64,000 nt of DNA. Source: Sphingobacteriales bacterium TSM_CSM. GTDB taxonomy: Bacteria; Bacteroidota; Bacteroidia; Chitinophagales; UBA2359. The DNA is taken from assembly GCA_002212725.1 (NCBI GenBank), contig MTCR01000143.1:81518-145517 (forward strand), read 5' to 3'. Both the position numbers and the translations under genes were made by a program. The notes under the pieces were generated by a model, which saw only the letters and a list, made by a program, of their open reading frames with translations, had not been told where the DNA came from and searched no databases. Below, piece by piece: positions 8,803 through 16,754 of the stretch. How positions within the stretch are numbered: position 1 is the stretch's first letter; each line of letters starts with the position of its first letter.

Positions 8803-8861
8803 CCACACCCTATCGGTGGCGCACCTGCCGGCGGGCATCTATTTTTATGTAGTCAGTGGTA
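8803..8861 (+). repeat. 59-bp direct repeat R2, left copy (T9SS sorting-domain fragment)
   Basis: Identical to 11242-11300. In its reading frame it encodes HTLSVAHLPAGIYFYVVSG, the conserved strand of a type A T9SS C-terminal sorting domain (LPAGIYFYVV). Here it is orphaned: no upstream secreted-protein gene precedes it, and the frame runs on into the MuF-like gene. It is best seen as debris from recombination or from insertion into a T9SS gene. Confidence 0.85.
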
Positions 8862-8865
8862 AATT

Positions 8866-8882
8866 CCCCTCCTCTGGAGGGG
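8866..8882. repeat. GC-rich palindrome CCCCTCC-TCT-GGAGGGG
   Basis: A 7-bp perfect palindrome with a 3-base loop, followed by a G-rich tail (GGGGTGGTCGGGGGAGG). Intergenic elements of this CCCCTCC...GGAGGGG type are widespread in Bacteroidota genomes. It marks the junction between the sorting-domain fragment and the phage-like gene. Confidence 0.55.
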
Positions 8883-8887
8883 CAGGG

Positions 8888-10249
8888 GTGGTCGGGGGAG
8901 GTAGCGAAGGTCACAAAAAAAAAGATAATACAAGCCTAACCGCTCCCCACCAAGGGCAATGCTGCCAGCCTGTAATAAATCTTGTAATAGACAATAAAAA
9001 ATGGCAAACCATATTAGACCAAGTAGCAAAAGCTATATACAAAGGCAGTATAGCCTCTGGCGCTATGCACCCGCAACTATACAAGGAAACCATCAACACC
9101 CTTATACAAGCCACCAAAGAGGGCGGTATAGACATAGCCGACATTGACTACACCACGCCCGATGCCAATTTTTTAGGCTACCTAAAAAACCATATATCGC
9201 TGTTTAGCGCCGCCAAAAACGTAGCCCAGCTAAAACAAATAACCGCCCTGCTCATTGGTGAGCAAGGCAACCTGAAGCCTTTTGCAAAATTTAAAGAAGA
9301 CGTTGCAGCTATTTTTACAACCTATAACGCCACCTATCTCCAAGCCGAGTACAACCACGCGCTCGCCTGCGCTCAAATGGGCGCACAATGGCAGGAAATA
9401 AAAAAAGACGAGCAAGATTTCCCCTACCTAAAATACACCGCCGCCGCCGATGACCGCGTGCGCCCACAACACGCAGCCCTCAATGGCATAGTACTGCCCG
9501 TAAACTCTCCGTTCTGGAACACCTACTACCCGCCAAACGGCTGGAACTGCCGATGCGATGTTATTCAACTAACCCAAGACCAGGCGCAGAAAAGGGGCAT
9601 AGCAGATGAAGTAGAAATGGGGAGAATAGCAAAAAGCATCAAGGCTGTAAACAGCCCCTTGTTTAAACAAAATGTAGGCAAAGCAAAAATAATCTACCAA
9701 GATAACCACCCTTATTTTGCCGCACCAAGCATGAAAAGACCATCTCAATTAAAAGCCACCCAGCACTACGGAATGCCAACTATCGACGAATTATACACGG
9801 AGGAGAATCGCCAAAAAATGCCCATAACCCCTGCTAATCCTAAAATCGATTCATATCAACAACTCAAAGAGTGGTGGCAACAGCAGCAAGACGAAAAGGG
9901 GAATATCCTGGCAGCCACATACACCGGCGCTCAAGCCGCCCTATCTAAAGAACTCCTTAAACACATGGGTAATAAAAAACAAATAGCAGAAAAAAGATAC
10001 TCACAAATAGGCGCCGCCTTAGAAACCCTTAAAAACCCCGATGAAGTATGGCAGCAATTCCATAAACCCGAAAGGCAATCAGAAGAAGTGCTTACCACCC
10101 TTTTTATTAAGTACTATCAAGACCAAATAATAATAGTTGCATCTAAACACATAAACAACCAACACCAAATTGAAACCTTTTTTAGTTCAAACATTGATGA
10201 AGCAGAAGTGGGCAGAAAAAGAGTTGGAATACTTATAAAAAAGAAATAG
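8888..10249 (+). CDS. Mu gpF (MuF)-like minor head protein with possible C-terminal nuclease domain
   Basis: About 453 residues from the in-frame GTG at 8888; no ATG is near, and the 5' end may have been lost at the R2 junction, so the start is uncertain. The N-terminal part (QGQCCQPVIN, then helices) and the central motif DDRVRPQHAALNG ... NGWNCRCDV (about 188-222) are the hallmark of phage Mu gpF / head-morphogenesis proteins (PF04233), which are packaged in the capsid. Beyond about 300 the sequence leaves the family. The last 130 residues (GAALETLKNPDEVWQQF, then YYQDQIIIVAS, ending RVGILIKKK) resemble the PBECR-type RNase-like toxin domains that are often fused to MuF proteins. The domain call is by pattern only. 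A gpG-like gene follows after 373 bp. Confidence 0.7.
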   Translation: MVGGGSEGHKKKDNTSLTAPHQGQCCQPVINLVIDNKKWQTILDQVAKAIYKGSIASGAMHPQLYKETINTLIQATKEGGIDIADIDYTTPDANFLGYLKNHISLFSAAKNVAQLKQITALLIGEQGNLKPFAKFKEDVAAIFTTYNATYLQAEYNHALACAQMGAQWQEIKKDEQDFPYLKYTAAADDRVRPQHAALNGIVLPVNSPFWNTYYPPNGWNCRCDVIQLTQDQAQKRGIADEVEMGRIAKSIKAVNSPLFKQNVGKAKIIYQDNHPYFAAPSMKRPSQLKATQHYGMPTIDELYTEENRQKMPITPANPKIDSYQQLKEWWQQQQDEKGNILAATYTGAQAALSKELLKHMGNKKQIAEKRYSQIGAALETLKNPDEVWQQFHKPERQSEEVLTTLFIKYYQDQIIIVASKHINNQHQIETFFSSNIDEAEVGRKRVGILIKKK

Positions 10250-10428
10250 CGAGTCGCCAAAAGGCTCCCCGCTATTCTAATAGCCCAAGCTACGTAAAGG
10301 CCATAGGTACTTATTAGGTAGCTGCTTGTATATACCGCTCGGGCTGTTTGTATTAAACAGGCTACGTTAAGAGTATGCACACTGCAAATGTGCTTCATTA
10401 TATTACCACCTGCCCTGCAAAGATAACC
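10245..10428 (-). repeat. Hairpin element, long copy
   Basis: Read on the minus strand this element begins GGTTATCTTTGCA (10428-10416, containing a -7-like TATCTTTG) and ends in a hairpin with 7-bp perfect outer arms AATAGCG/CGCTATT (10245-10251, 10270-10276), a 4x4 internal loop, and an inner GCC-AAAA-GGC stem. A shorter relative with the same two ends lies at 10494-10570. The MuF stop codon (10247-10249) falls inside the hairpin. An overlapping minus-strand frame (10431-10117) encodes a Leu/Ala/Tyr-rich peptide whose hairpin part reads AIRIAGSLLATRYF. It could be a repeat-encoded short peptide, but I do not call it a gene. Confidence 0.55.
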
Positions 10429-10493
10429 CATCTAACGCAATCTGCCAGTAAAGTCTGGAAGTTTTTTGAAATTACTAACCCTGCTAAAATGGA

Positions 10494-10570
10494 AATAGGG
10501 TGCCCACCTTAGCGGCAGTCACCCTATTCTAAATGGCCCCCCTTGAGCGGCCGACAATGCAAAGATAACC
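10494..10570 (-). repeat. Hairpin element, short copy
   Basis: This has the same minus-strand start GGTTATCTTTGCA (10570-10558) and the same type of terminal hairpin as the long copy, with 9-bp perfect arms AATAGGGTG/CACCCTATT (10494-10502, 10520-10528). The arm sequences differ from those of the long copy yet remain fully complementary, and the flanking CTATTCTAA is shared. The pattern suggests selection on structure and an internal deletion derivative of the longer unit. The 10250-10622 gap between the two phage-like genes holds these two elements and nothing else I recognise. Confidence 0.55.
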
Positions 10571-10622
10571 TATTTCAATCAAACCGCCAAATCTTTTTTT
10601 GCGCCACTAAAAAAACAAAGCC

Positions 10623-11183
10623 ATGCCCATCAAAAACACCAACGATATACTTAAAATGCCTGCCGAGTATAAAGCCTTCAAAAAACGGCTGCCCCGGTTT
10701 GTGGGCACGCTGGCGGTAAACTTCTTTAAAGAAAACTTTACCCGCCAGGGCTTTGCCGATGAACCGTTTGTAAAATGGAAGGGCAGAAAGCAATACATAA
10801 AAGAGGGCGCAAAAGTAGAGATGCACGGCCGTGCGTCTCTACTTATAAAAACCGGCGCACTGCGCCGCAGCATACGCATTGTGCAAACCGCCGCCAATAA
10901 GGTAAGCGTGGGCACTATACTGCCTTATGCCCAAATACATAATGAGGGGGGCACTATTGTGCAAAAACCCACCTTTAAGCAGCGAATGTACTTCTCCTAC
11001 CTTTCCGAAGAAGCATACAAGTCTGGCAACACCTCAACAGGCAACATGTATGCTGCATTTAGTACAGCCAAAAAATTGAACATAATAATACCCCAGCGCA
11101 AATTTATAGGCAACAGCACGGGGCTAAATAAGCGTATAGCCCGGCAAATACATGCCTGGTTAAAAGAAATACTCAGGGCGTAA
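10623..11183 (+). CDS. Mu gpG-like phage virion morphogenesis protein
   Basis: A 186-residue protein of the phage virion morphogenesis / tail-completion family (Mu gpG, PF05069). It shows an N-terminal helix, the FVKWKGRK segment, LIKTGALRRSIRIVQ near residues 76-92, and VGTILPYAQIHNEGGTI near 98-115, the family's most conserved stretch. In Mu-like phages gpG sits just after gpF, as here. No other structural genes (portal, capsid, tail) accompany the pair, so this is a remnant or a captured fragment, not a prophage. The stop TAA overlaps the ATG of the T9SS tail fragment at 11183 by one base. Confidence 0.8.
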   Translation: MPIKNTNDILKMPAEYKAFKKRLPRFVGTLAVNFFKENFTRQGFADEPFVKWKGRKQYIKEGAKVEMHGRASLLIKTGALRRSIRIVQTAANKVSVGTILPYAQIHNEGGTIVQKPTFKQRMYFSYLSEEAYKSGNTSTGNMYAAFSTAKKLNIIIPQRKFIGNSTGLNKRIARQIHAWLKEILRA

Positions 11184-11383
11184 TGGTTGGTTCGGCAAGC
11201 TCACCAACCGTTGCAGGCTCAACAACCGCAAGCGTTGCAACCCACACCCTATCGGTGGCGCACCTGCCGGCGGGCATCTATTTTTATGTAGTCAGTGGTA
11301 TTGTCGGAGGGGACTCCGACAACGGCAATAACAATAGCGGCGGCATGGTATTGGCGCGGGGTAAGGTGGCGGTGGTGCGGTAG
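11183..11383 (+). pseudogene. Fragment of a T9SS type A C-terminal sorting domain
   Basis: Sixty-six codons encode the last half of a T9SS sorting domain: THTLSVAHLPAGIYFYVVSG, an Asp/Asn/Gly-rich loop, then GGMVLARGKVAVVR, the typical C-terminal end. The first half of the domain (the PNP motif strand) and the whole passenger protein are missing, replaced by the gpG-like gene. A 59-bp part of it is duplicated upstream at 8803-8861. Without a signal peptide it cannot function as a secreted protein. Confidence 0.8.
11242..11300 (+). repeat. 59-bp direct repeat R2, right copy
   Basis: Identical to 8803-8861 (offset 2439). It lies within the T9SS sorting-domain fragment and encodes its conserved LPAGIYFYVV strand. 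Together the R2 pair brackets the two phage-like genes and their hairpin elements. Confidence 0.9.
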
Positions 11384-11452
11384 GGGGGCAGAAATTCAGT
11401 TTTTGGGGTTATTAAACCCTTTTTTGCAGGTTGTTTTTACTGCCAGGGTAAC

Positions 11453-11617
11453 ACTATTCAGGTACTATCTGTAAATCCCGGCATTTTCTCTTGTTCCTTG
11501 CTCATTGGAAGCATTAACCAAAGAGCAAAAAAACATTGCAGAACTTTGCGGTAAAATAAAAGGAATTCAGTGAAGAACATCACCAACAAAGGTACAACCC
11601 GAATAAGTGCCTGTCAG
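11453..11617 (+). repeat. Dispersed repeat R1, right copy (full length)
   Basis: Positions 11453-11571 equal 8596-8714 exactly. The sequence after that (GAACATCACCAACAAAGGTACAACC and on to about 11617) is shared with the inverted copy at 34672-34827 but not with the left copy. The unit is therefore about 165 bp. On the minus strand it contains TACCTTTG, a match to the -7 promoter consensus. The rest of the 11384-11663 gap holds no gene. Confidence 0.85.
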
Positions 11618-11663
11618 GAAGCCAATCAGGGTGTGCCTTCTACATAACTTGTGCAGGCAGGTG

Positions 11664-12998
11664 TTAGTCTTCCCGAATTTCTTCGTCTTTGCTTAGGTCT
11701 ATGCCGGCAAGTTGTTTAAGTTCTGCGCTGCGCAGCGGGTTGGCATACATTTCCTGATAGTTGCGGCGGTTGCGCACAATATCTATTGCAAGGAAAACAG
11801 ATTTCCGGAAAGATTCTTCCGATGCAATGTTTTTGCCTGCAATATCGTAGGCGGTTCCGTGGTCGGGCGAGGTGCGCACTACGGGCAGTCCGGCGGTATA
11901 ATTAACCCCCAATCCAAAGCTAAGCGCTTTAAAGGGAATTAGCCCCTGGTCGTGGTACATGGCCAGTACGGCGTCGAACTGTTTTTGCAGGTGGGTGCCA
12001 AAAAAGCCATCGGCGGCAAATGGTCCAAAAACGAGCAGGTTTTGTTGTTTTGCTTTTTCTATAACCGGCATAATAATTTGTTCTTCTTCGGTGCCAATAA
12101 GGCCGTTATCGCCGGCGTGCGGGTTTAGCGACAGCACGGCAATTTTAGGCCTTGCAATGCCAAAATCTTTGCTGAGGCATTGGTGCATAATTTGCAGTTT
12201 TTGCCATATAAGGTCGGGGTTAATGGCGGCGGCTACATCTTTTACGGGCAGGTGGTTGGTTACTAATCCAACCTTGAGTTCATCACTTACCAGCAGCATA
12301 AGGCTTTCTTTTACGCCAAACCGGTTGGTAATATACTCGGTATGCCCTATAAATTTGCGGTTTGCGGTGCTGAGAATGTATTTGTTTACCGGCGCTGTTA
12401 CAAGGGCGTCAATTTTGCCTTCCTGCAGGTCGTTAACGGCTTGTTCCAGGGCTTTAAGGGTAAAAACGCCCACATCGGGGTTAGGGCGGCCAATGGTTAT
12501 AATGGTTTCATCGTTCCAGCAGTTTATAACGTTGCAAACGTGGGGTTTTATGCGGTCAATGCCTGTTGAAATATGGTAGGTGAACTCATCAATTTTCAGT
12601 ACTTTCCGGTGGTACGACAACACTCTTGAAGAGCCGTACACTATGGGTGTACAGTAATCGAGCATTCGGTTATCGCTCAGGGTTTTGAGTATTACTTCTG
12701 CGCCAATGCCGTTAATATCGCCAATGGTAATGCCAATTTTAATTTTATTGTCGGCAGTTTCATCGGTTTCGGTGGCAGGGGAATCGGTTTGTTTGCCGGC
12801 CTCATCAATAGCCTGTTGCAGGGTAGCGGTAGAAATATAATCGGGGAAGGCATCGGTTTCTTTGTCGTTGCCGGTTTGTTTTTCTATGTTTTCGGCGGGC
12901 AAATTTTGCTTATCCTTTTTATCGGAAGAATTTTTGGTAATAATTTTTTTCTGGTTGGGGTTATGGTGTTGTGGCGGTTTGTTTTTATCGTTTTGCAT
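11664..12998 (-). CDS. pdxA: 4-hydroxythreonine-4-phosphate dehydrogenase with N-terminal extension
   Basis: PdxA oxidises 4-phosphohydroxy-L-threonine with NAD in the DXP-dependent branch of pyridoxal phosphate synthesis. The catalytic core begins near residue 85 (NKIKIGITIGDINGIGAEVI) and includes the metal and substrate segments GHTEYI, LNPHAGDNG, the HDQGLIPFKAL motif and RTSPDHGTAYDIAGK. The core has the normal length of about 360 residues. It is preceded by 84 residues rich in Lys, Asn, Gln, Asp and Thr with no predicted fold, including a possible short amphipathic helix (TATLQQAIDEAGKQ). No better start codon exists directly at the core: the segment is in frame and open. It lies 116 bp after pepA on the same strand. 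Confidence 0.92.
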   Translation of the reverse strand: MQNDKNKPPQHHNPNQKKIITKNSSDKKDKQNLPAENIEKQTGNDKETDAFPDYISTATLQQAIDEAGKQTDSPATETDETADNKIKIGITIGDINGIGAEVILKTLSDNRMLDYCTPIVYGSSRVLSYHRKVLKIDEFTYHISTGIDRIKPHVCNVINCWNDETIITIGRPNPDVGVFTLKALEQAVNDLQEGKIDALVTAPVNKYILSTANRKFIGHTEYITNRFGVKESLMLLVSDELKVGLVTNHLPVKDVAAAINPDLIWQKLQIMHQCLSKDFGIARPKIAVLSLNPHAGDNGLIGTEEEQIIMPVIEKAKQQNLLVFGPFAADGFFGTHLQKQFDAVLAMYHDQGLIPFKALSFGLGVNYTAGLPVVRTSPDHGTAYDIAGKNIASEESFRKSVFLAIDIVRNRRNYQEMYANPLRSAELKQLAGIDLSKDEEIRED

Positions 12999-13114
12999 GA
13001 TTTTTTTTCATTGTGGGAGTTGTAAAGAAAGGCACAAAAACAGCAATGAGCCACAGTTGTTTATGGTTGACTGCCGCCCCTGTTGTTCAAAAACATTTTA
13101 CAAAGGTTTAAGGT

Positions 13115-14569
13115 TTACTGCGTTTGTTGTGCGCGTTTTTTTATAAACTGGTAAAACAGGCGCACCCCTTTGCCCGAGCCGTTTTTTACGCGGTAGTTTT
13201 TACCCTGCATGTTCCAGGCAACGGGTGCCATGTCAATATGCATCCAGGGGTAATTGGTAAAACATTCGAGGAATTTGGCGGCGGTAATAGCGCCGGCTTC
13301 AGAGCCGCCCACGTTTTTCAGGTCGGCAATGTCAGATTTCATTTGGTCGAGGTATTCTCGCCAAAGGGGCATTTCTACCAGGCGTTCATACACTTCCAGT
13401 CCGCTTTGTTTAAGGGTTTTGGTTTCGCGGCGGGGGGCGTTGCTCATAAGGAGCATACCCTGCGAGCCAACGGCGTAGGTAGCGGCGCCGGTAAGGGTGG
13501 CAATGTCAATTACCAGTTCGGGGTTGTATTGAGCGGCATAGCTAAGGGCATCGGCCAAAATCATGCGTCCTTCGGCATCGGTGTTCAGCACTTCCACGGT
13601 ACTGCCGTTGTACATGGTTATTACATCACCGGGTACATAGGCATTTTCACCGGGTCGGTTATCGGTGGCGGGTGCCAGCCCTATTACGTAAACGGGCAGT
13701 TTACATTTGGCTATGGCATACAGGGCACAACCTACGGCAACGGCGCCGGCCATGTCGCATTTCATAAAGTCCATAGAGTTGAGGGTAGGTTTAAGGCTAA
13801 GCCCGCCGGTATCAAACACAATGCCTTTACCTACCAGCACAATGGGTTGTTGGTTTACCGCATTTTTGGGTTTCCACTCCATTATGGTAAAAGTAGGCGG
13901 GTCCATGCTGCCGCGATTTACGGCCAACAGTCCGCCCATTTTAAGCGCTTCTATTTTTTTCTTATCGAAAACGGTTACTTTAAAGCCCGATTTTTTGCCC
14001 ATTGCCTGAAACTCGGCAGCCAGATGTTGGGCGGTTTGGTACACAGGCGGCTCGTTTATAAGGTCGCGGGCAATGCAAACGGCATCGAGCAGGTGTTGCA
14101 GTTCTTCGGTTTCGGCGGGGGTTGCGCTGTCTTCGGGCAGTAAAATGGTTTTGAGCGAGTTTTTAATTTTGCCGGCATCTTTGGTTCGGTATTTAAGAAA
14201 CTGGTAGTTGGCCAGGGTCATACCTTCGGTAAAATACCAGGCGGCATTGGGTATGCTGCTTTCATTGCTTACGGCTACCTCTTCAATTTTATATTTATTG
14301 AGCAACTGCACCGAGTCGGCGGCGGCAATACGGCAGTTTTCATGGGCAATATATAAATCGGGTTCTCTTTTAAAGTAGCTGATGATGCGCAGGCGGTGAT
14401 AGTCATTAATAACGATAGGAAAAGCTTCGGCAGCCACCTGATGCCTGATGAAATGCTGCTGTTCTTCGGTAAAACCCAGGTGTTCCCATGCGGTATGGCT
14501 GTCGGCAATGTAAACTACCGAGGTGTTTTGGGGTATTTGTGCTACAGATTTTAAATGTATATTGCTCAT
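13115..14569 (-). CDS. pepA: Leucyl aminopeptidase (M17 family)
   Basis: A 484-residue cytosolic M17 aminopeptidase that removes N-terminal residues using two metal ions. The C-terminal catalytic domain begins near residue 180. It contains VGKGIVFDTGGLSLKP (catalytic Lys and first metal ligands), MKCDMAGAVAV, and the family signature NTDAEGRMILADAL near residues 326-339, where Asp and Glu bind metal and Arg is catalytic. The N-terminal macro-like domain is diverged, as is usual. A possible -7 box TAATTTTG on the minus strand lies at 14636-14629, about 60 bases upstream. Confidence 0.93.
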   Translation of the reverse strand: MSNIHLKSVAQIPQNTSVVYIADSHTAWEHLGFTEEQQHFIRHQVAAEAFPIVINDYHRLRIISYFKREPDLYIAHENCRIAAADSVQLLNKYKIEEVAVSNESSIPNAAWYFTEGMTLANYQFLKYRTKDAGKIKNSLKTILLPEDSATPAETEELQHLLDAVCIARDLINEPPVYQTAQHLAAEFQAMGKKSGFKVTVFDKKKIEALKMGGLLAVNRGSMDPPTFTIMEWKPKNAVNQQPIVLVGKGIVFDTGGLSLKPTLNSMDFMKCDMAGAVAVGCALYAIAKCKLPVYVIGLAPATDNRPGENAYVPGDVITMYNGSTVEVLNTDAEGRMILADALSYAAQYNPELVIDIATLTGAATYAVGSQGMLLMSNAPRRETKTLKQSGLEVYERLVEMPLWREYLDQMKSDIADLKNVGGSEAGAITAAKFLECFTNYPWMHIDMAPVAWNMQGKNYRVKNGSGKGVRLFYQFIKKRAQQTQ

Positions 14570-14748
14570 ACAAACAAGGAGTTTATTGAAATAAATTGAT
14601 ATAAAGTTGTTTTTTTAAAAAAGAAGCACAAAATTAAGCAAAAACTAAGGCATAAACTATCAAATTTGCGCAATTTGGGCGTTTACTGTTAAATAATTGG
14701 CTTGCTTTGCACTTTTGTTGGTGTTTTGGCTGTATTAATTAATTTTGA

Positions 14749-15534
14749 ATGAGAAAACTGAAAGCATTTGGGCAGCATTTTTTAAGACATCCGCCTATTG
14801 CCGGGCGCATAGCGCAAAGTTTGCAATTTCCGCCCGATGCGGATGCTGTACATACTATTGTGGAAATTGGCCCCGGCCAAGGTGTTTTAACCCAATTTTT
14901 GCTTGCACTGCCCAATACCAGCGTGTTTGTGGTAGAAATAGACCACCGCTTGCCGCCATATTTGCTGGAGCGTTTTCCGCAGTTAAACGGGCATATTATT
15001 GAGCAAGATGTGCTGAAGGTGCGTTTTGAGGAGTATATAGGCGCACAGCCGTTTTGGTTGGTGGGCAATTTCCCGTATAATATTTCGTCGCAAATTTTGT
15101 TTAAGGCCTTGCAATACCGGCAGCAGGTAAGGCAGGTGGTGGGCATGTTTCAGAAAGAAGTGGCGCAGCGCATTGTGGCAGGCAAGGGCAACAAGCAATA
15201 TGGTATTTTGAGTGTGCTGCTGCAGGCTTATTTTAAAACCGAATACCTGTTTGAAGTAAGTGCCGGCAGTTTTGACCCCCCACCCAAAGTGCAATCGGCG
15301 GTGGTACGCCTTACCCCTTCCGATGCGTATGAAAAAACCATTAACAACCATGCCCATTTTACCCAAACGGTAAAGCAAGCGTTTAACCAGCGCCGCAAAA
15401 TGCTGCGCAATGCCCTGCAACCCCTGCAATACCATTTTGACCAACTGCCGCCCAACCTGCCGCAGTTAAGAGCCGAGCAATTAAGTATTGCCGATTTTAT
15501 TGCCCTTTCCAATGCTTTTATAGCGCCAGACTAA
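14749..15534 (+). CDS. rsmA: 16S rRNA (adenine1518-N6/adenine1519-N6)-dimethyltransferase
   Basis: RsmA/KsgA, 261 residues, dimethylates two adjacent adenines in helix 45 of 16S rRNA late in 30S assembly. Visible are KAFGQHFLRHP at the N-terminus, the SAM-binding motif VEIGPGQGVLTQFLL (about 42-56), the acidic motif VEIDHRL, and the catalytic NFPYNISSQILFK near 108-120. The C-terminal helical domain ends normally. TAATTTTG, a -7-like element, lies at 14740-14747 immediately before the ATG. Taken literally it would start transcription after the ATG, so the true promoter is probably elsewhere. Confidence 0.95.
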   Translation: MRKLKAFGQHFLRHPPIAGRIAQSLQFPPDADAVHTIVEIGPGQGVLTQFLLALPNTSVFVVEIDHRLPPYLLERFPQLNGHIIEQDVLKVRFEEYIGAQPFWLVGNFPYNISSQILFKALQYRQQVRQVVGMFQKEVAQRIVAGKGNKQYGILSVLLQAYFKTEYLFEVSAGSFDPPPKVQSAVVRLTPSDAYEKTINNHAHFTQTVKQAFNQRRKMLRNALQPLQYHFDQLPPNLPQLRAEQLSIADFIALSNAFIAPD

Positions 15535-15672
15535 CCACACTGCCCGCCGCATCAAAGGTAAAATTGCCAACCTTACCGGCAAAACAGGTGTTTTTTACCT
15601 GTATGTTGCCTGCCCAACCGCAAACACCCCACAGGTTTTAACAATTTGCTTTGCTAAATATAACACCGATTC

Positions 15673-16707
15673 ATGAACCACCACCTACCGCCCACACTTA
15701 TTATTGCCGAGGCAGGGGTAAACCACAACGGCAATTTGCACATGGCCAAACAACTTATTGAAGTTGCCGCCAATGCCGGCGCCAATTATGTAAAGTTTCA
15801 AACCTTTAAAACAGAAAGGCTGGTTAGCCGAAGCGCCCAAAAAGCGCAGTACCAGGCCGCCAATACCGGCAACAACACCGAAGGGCAGTTTGACATGATA
15901 AAACGCCTTGAACTGGACGAAAACGCGCACTATCAACTGCTGGAGCATTGCCAAAAAACGGGCATCGGGTTTTTATCTACTGCTTTTGATTTGGAGAGCA
16001 TTGACCTGCTAAAAAAACTGGGCTTAACCTTGTTTAAAATTCCGTCGGGCGAAATTACCAACCTGCCATACCTGCAAAAAATTGCCTGCCATGCCGGCAA
16101 TGTTATCTTATCTACCGGCATGGCCAATTTGTCTGAAATTGAAGCCGCCCTGAGTGTGTTGCTGCAAAACGGGCTGCAAAGAAGCCAGATTACCCTGCTG
16201 CACTGCAATACCGAATACCCAACCCCTATGGCCGATGTAAACCTGAAAGCCATGCAAACCATGGCGCAAACCTTTGGGGTTAAAACAGGTTACTCAGACC
16301 ATACCAACGGCATTGAAGTGGCCATTGCTGCCGTGGCGCTGGGGGCAGTGTGTATTGAAAAACATTTTACCTTAGACCGAAACCTGCCCGGCCCCGACCA
16401 CCGCGCCTCTCTTGAACCCGATGAACTGAAAAATATGGTTCAGGCCATCAGAAATATTGAACAGGCCTTGGGAAACGGCATTAAGCAGCCCTCGGCTTCG
16501 GAGTTGAAAAACAAGCCTGTTGCCCGAAAAAGCATATATACCGCCCGCCCGTTGCCCGCCGGACATCTGCTTACCCCCGATGACCTGGAAATGAAACGCC
16601 CGGCTTACGGCATTTCGCCTATGGATATGCAACTGGTGTTGGGTAAACAACTTAAAACCGGTTTGCCTGCCGAGCACCTGCTTCAATTAACCGACCTGAT
16701 TTTGTAA
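15673..16707 (+). CDS. neuB: N-acetylneuraminate (sialic acid) synthase family protein
   Basis: A 344-residue NeuB-family synthase that condenses phosphoenolpyruvate with an N-acetylhexosamine to give a nonulosonic (sialic-type) acid. The TIM-barrel part shows IIAEAGVNHNGN (catalytic Glu and metal region), YVKFQTFKTERLVS, LLHCNTEYPTP, GYSDHT and EKHFTLDRNLPGPDHRASL. The C-terminal antifreeze-like SAF domain starts near 280 (RKSIYTARPLPAGHLL). It is a single gene here with no neuA/neuC beside it. Whether the product is Neu5Ac, legionaminic or pseudaminic acid cannot be told from sequence. Confidence 0.9.
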   Translation: MNHHLPPTLIIAEAGVNHNGNLHMAKQLIEVAANAGANYVKFQTFKTERLVSRSAQKAQYQAANTGNNTEGQFDMIKRLELDENAHYQLLEHCQKTGIGFLSTAFDLESIDLLKKLGLTLFKIPSGEITNLPYLQKIACHAGNVILSTGMANLSEIEAALSVLLQNGLQRSQITLLHCNTEYPTPMADVNLKAMQTMAQTFGVKTGYSDHTNGIEVAIAAVALGAVCIEKHFTLDRNLPGPDHRASLEPDELKNMVQAIRNIEQALGNGIKQPSASELKNKPVARKSIYTARPLPAGHLLTPDDLEMKRPAYGISPMDMQLVLGKQLKTGLPAEHLLQLTDLIL

Positions 16708-16754
16708 AACAGGACTGATTTTTTACAGGCACCCATAAACAACCGGTACAAGCA

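Noticed and set aside
10117..10431. 104-codon minus-strand frame overlapping the MuF 3' end
   Set aside because: It overlaps the conserved MuF frame and the hairpin element. The second hairpin copy is frameshifted and has a stop at the same place, so peptide coding is not conserved between copies. Kept only as part of the repeat note.
8596..11571. Complete Mu-like prophage
   Set aside because: Only gpF- and gpG-like genes are present. There is no transposase, portal, capsid, tail or lysis gene, so it is at most a fragment.
13124..14143. Long open frame (339 codons) on the plus strand opposite pepA
   Set aside because: It is antisense to a well-conserved M17 peptidase, has a Gly/Phe/His-rich nonsense composition and no recognisable motif. 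Similar antisense frames occur opposite many genes here because of codon bias.
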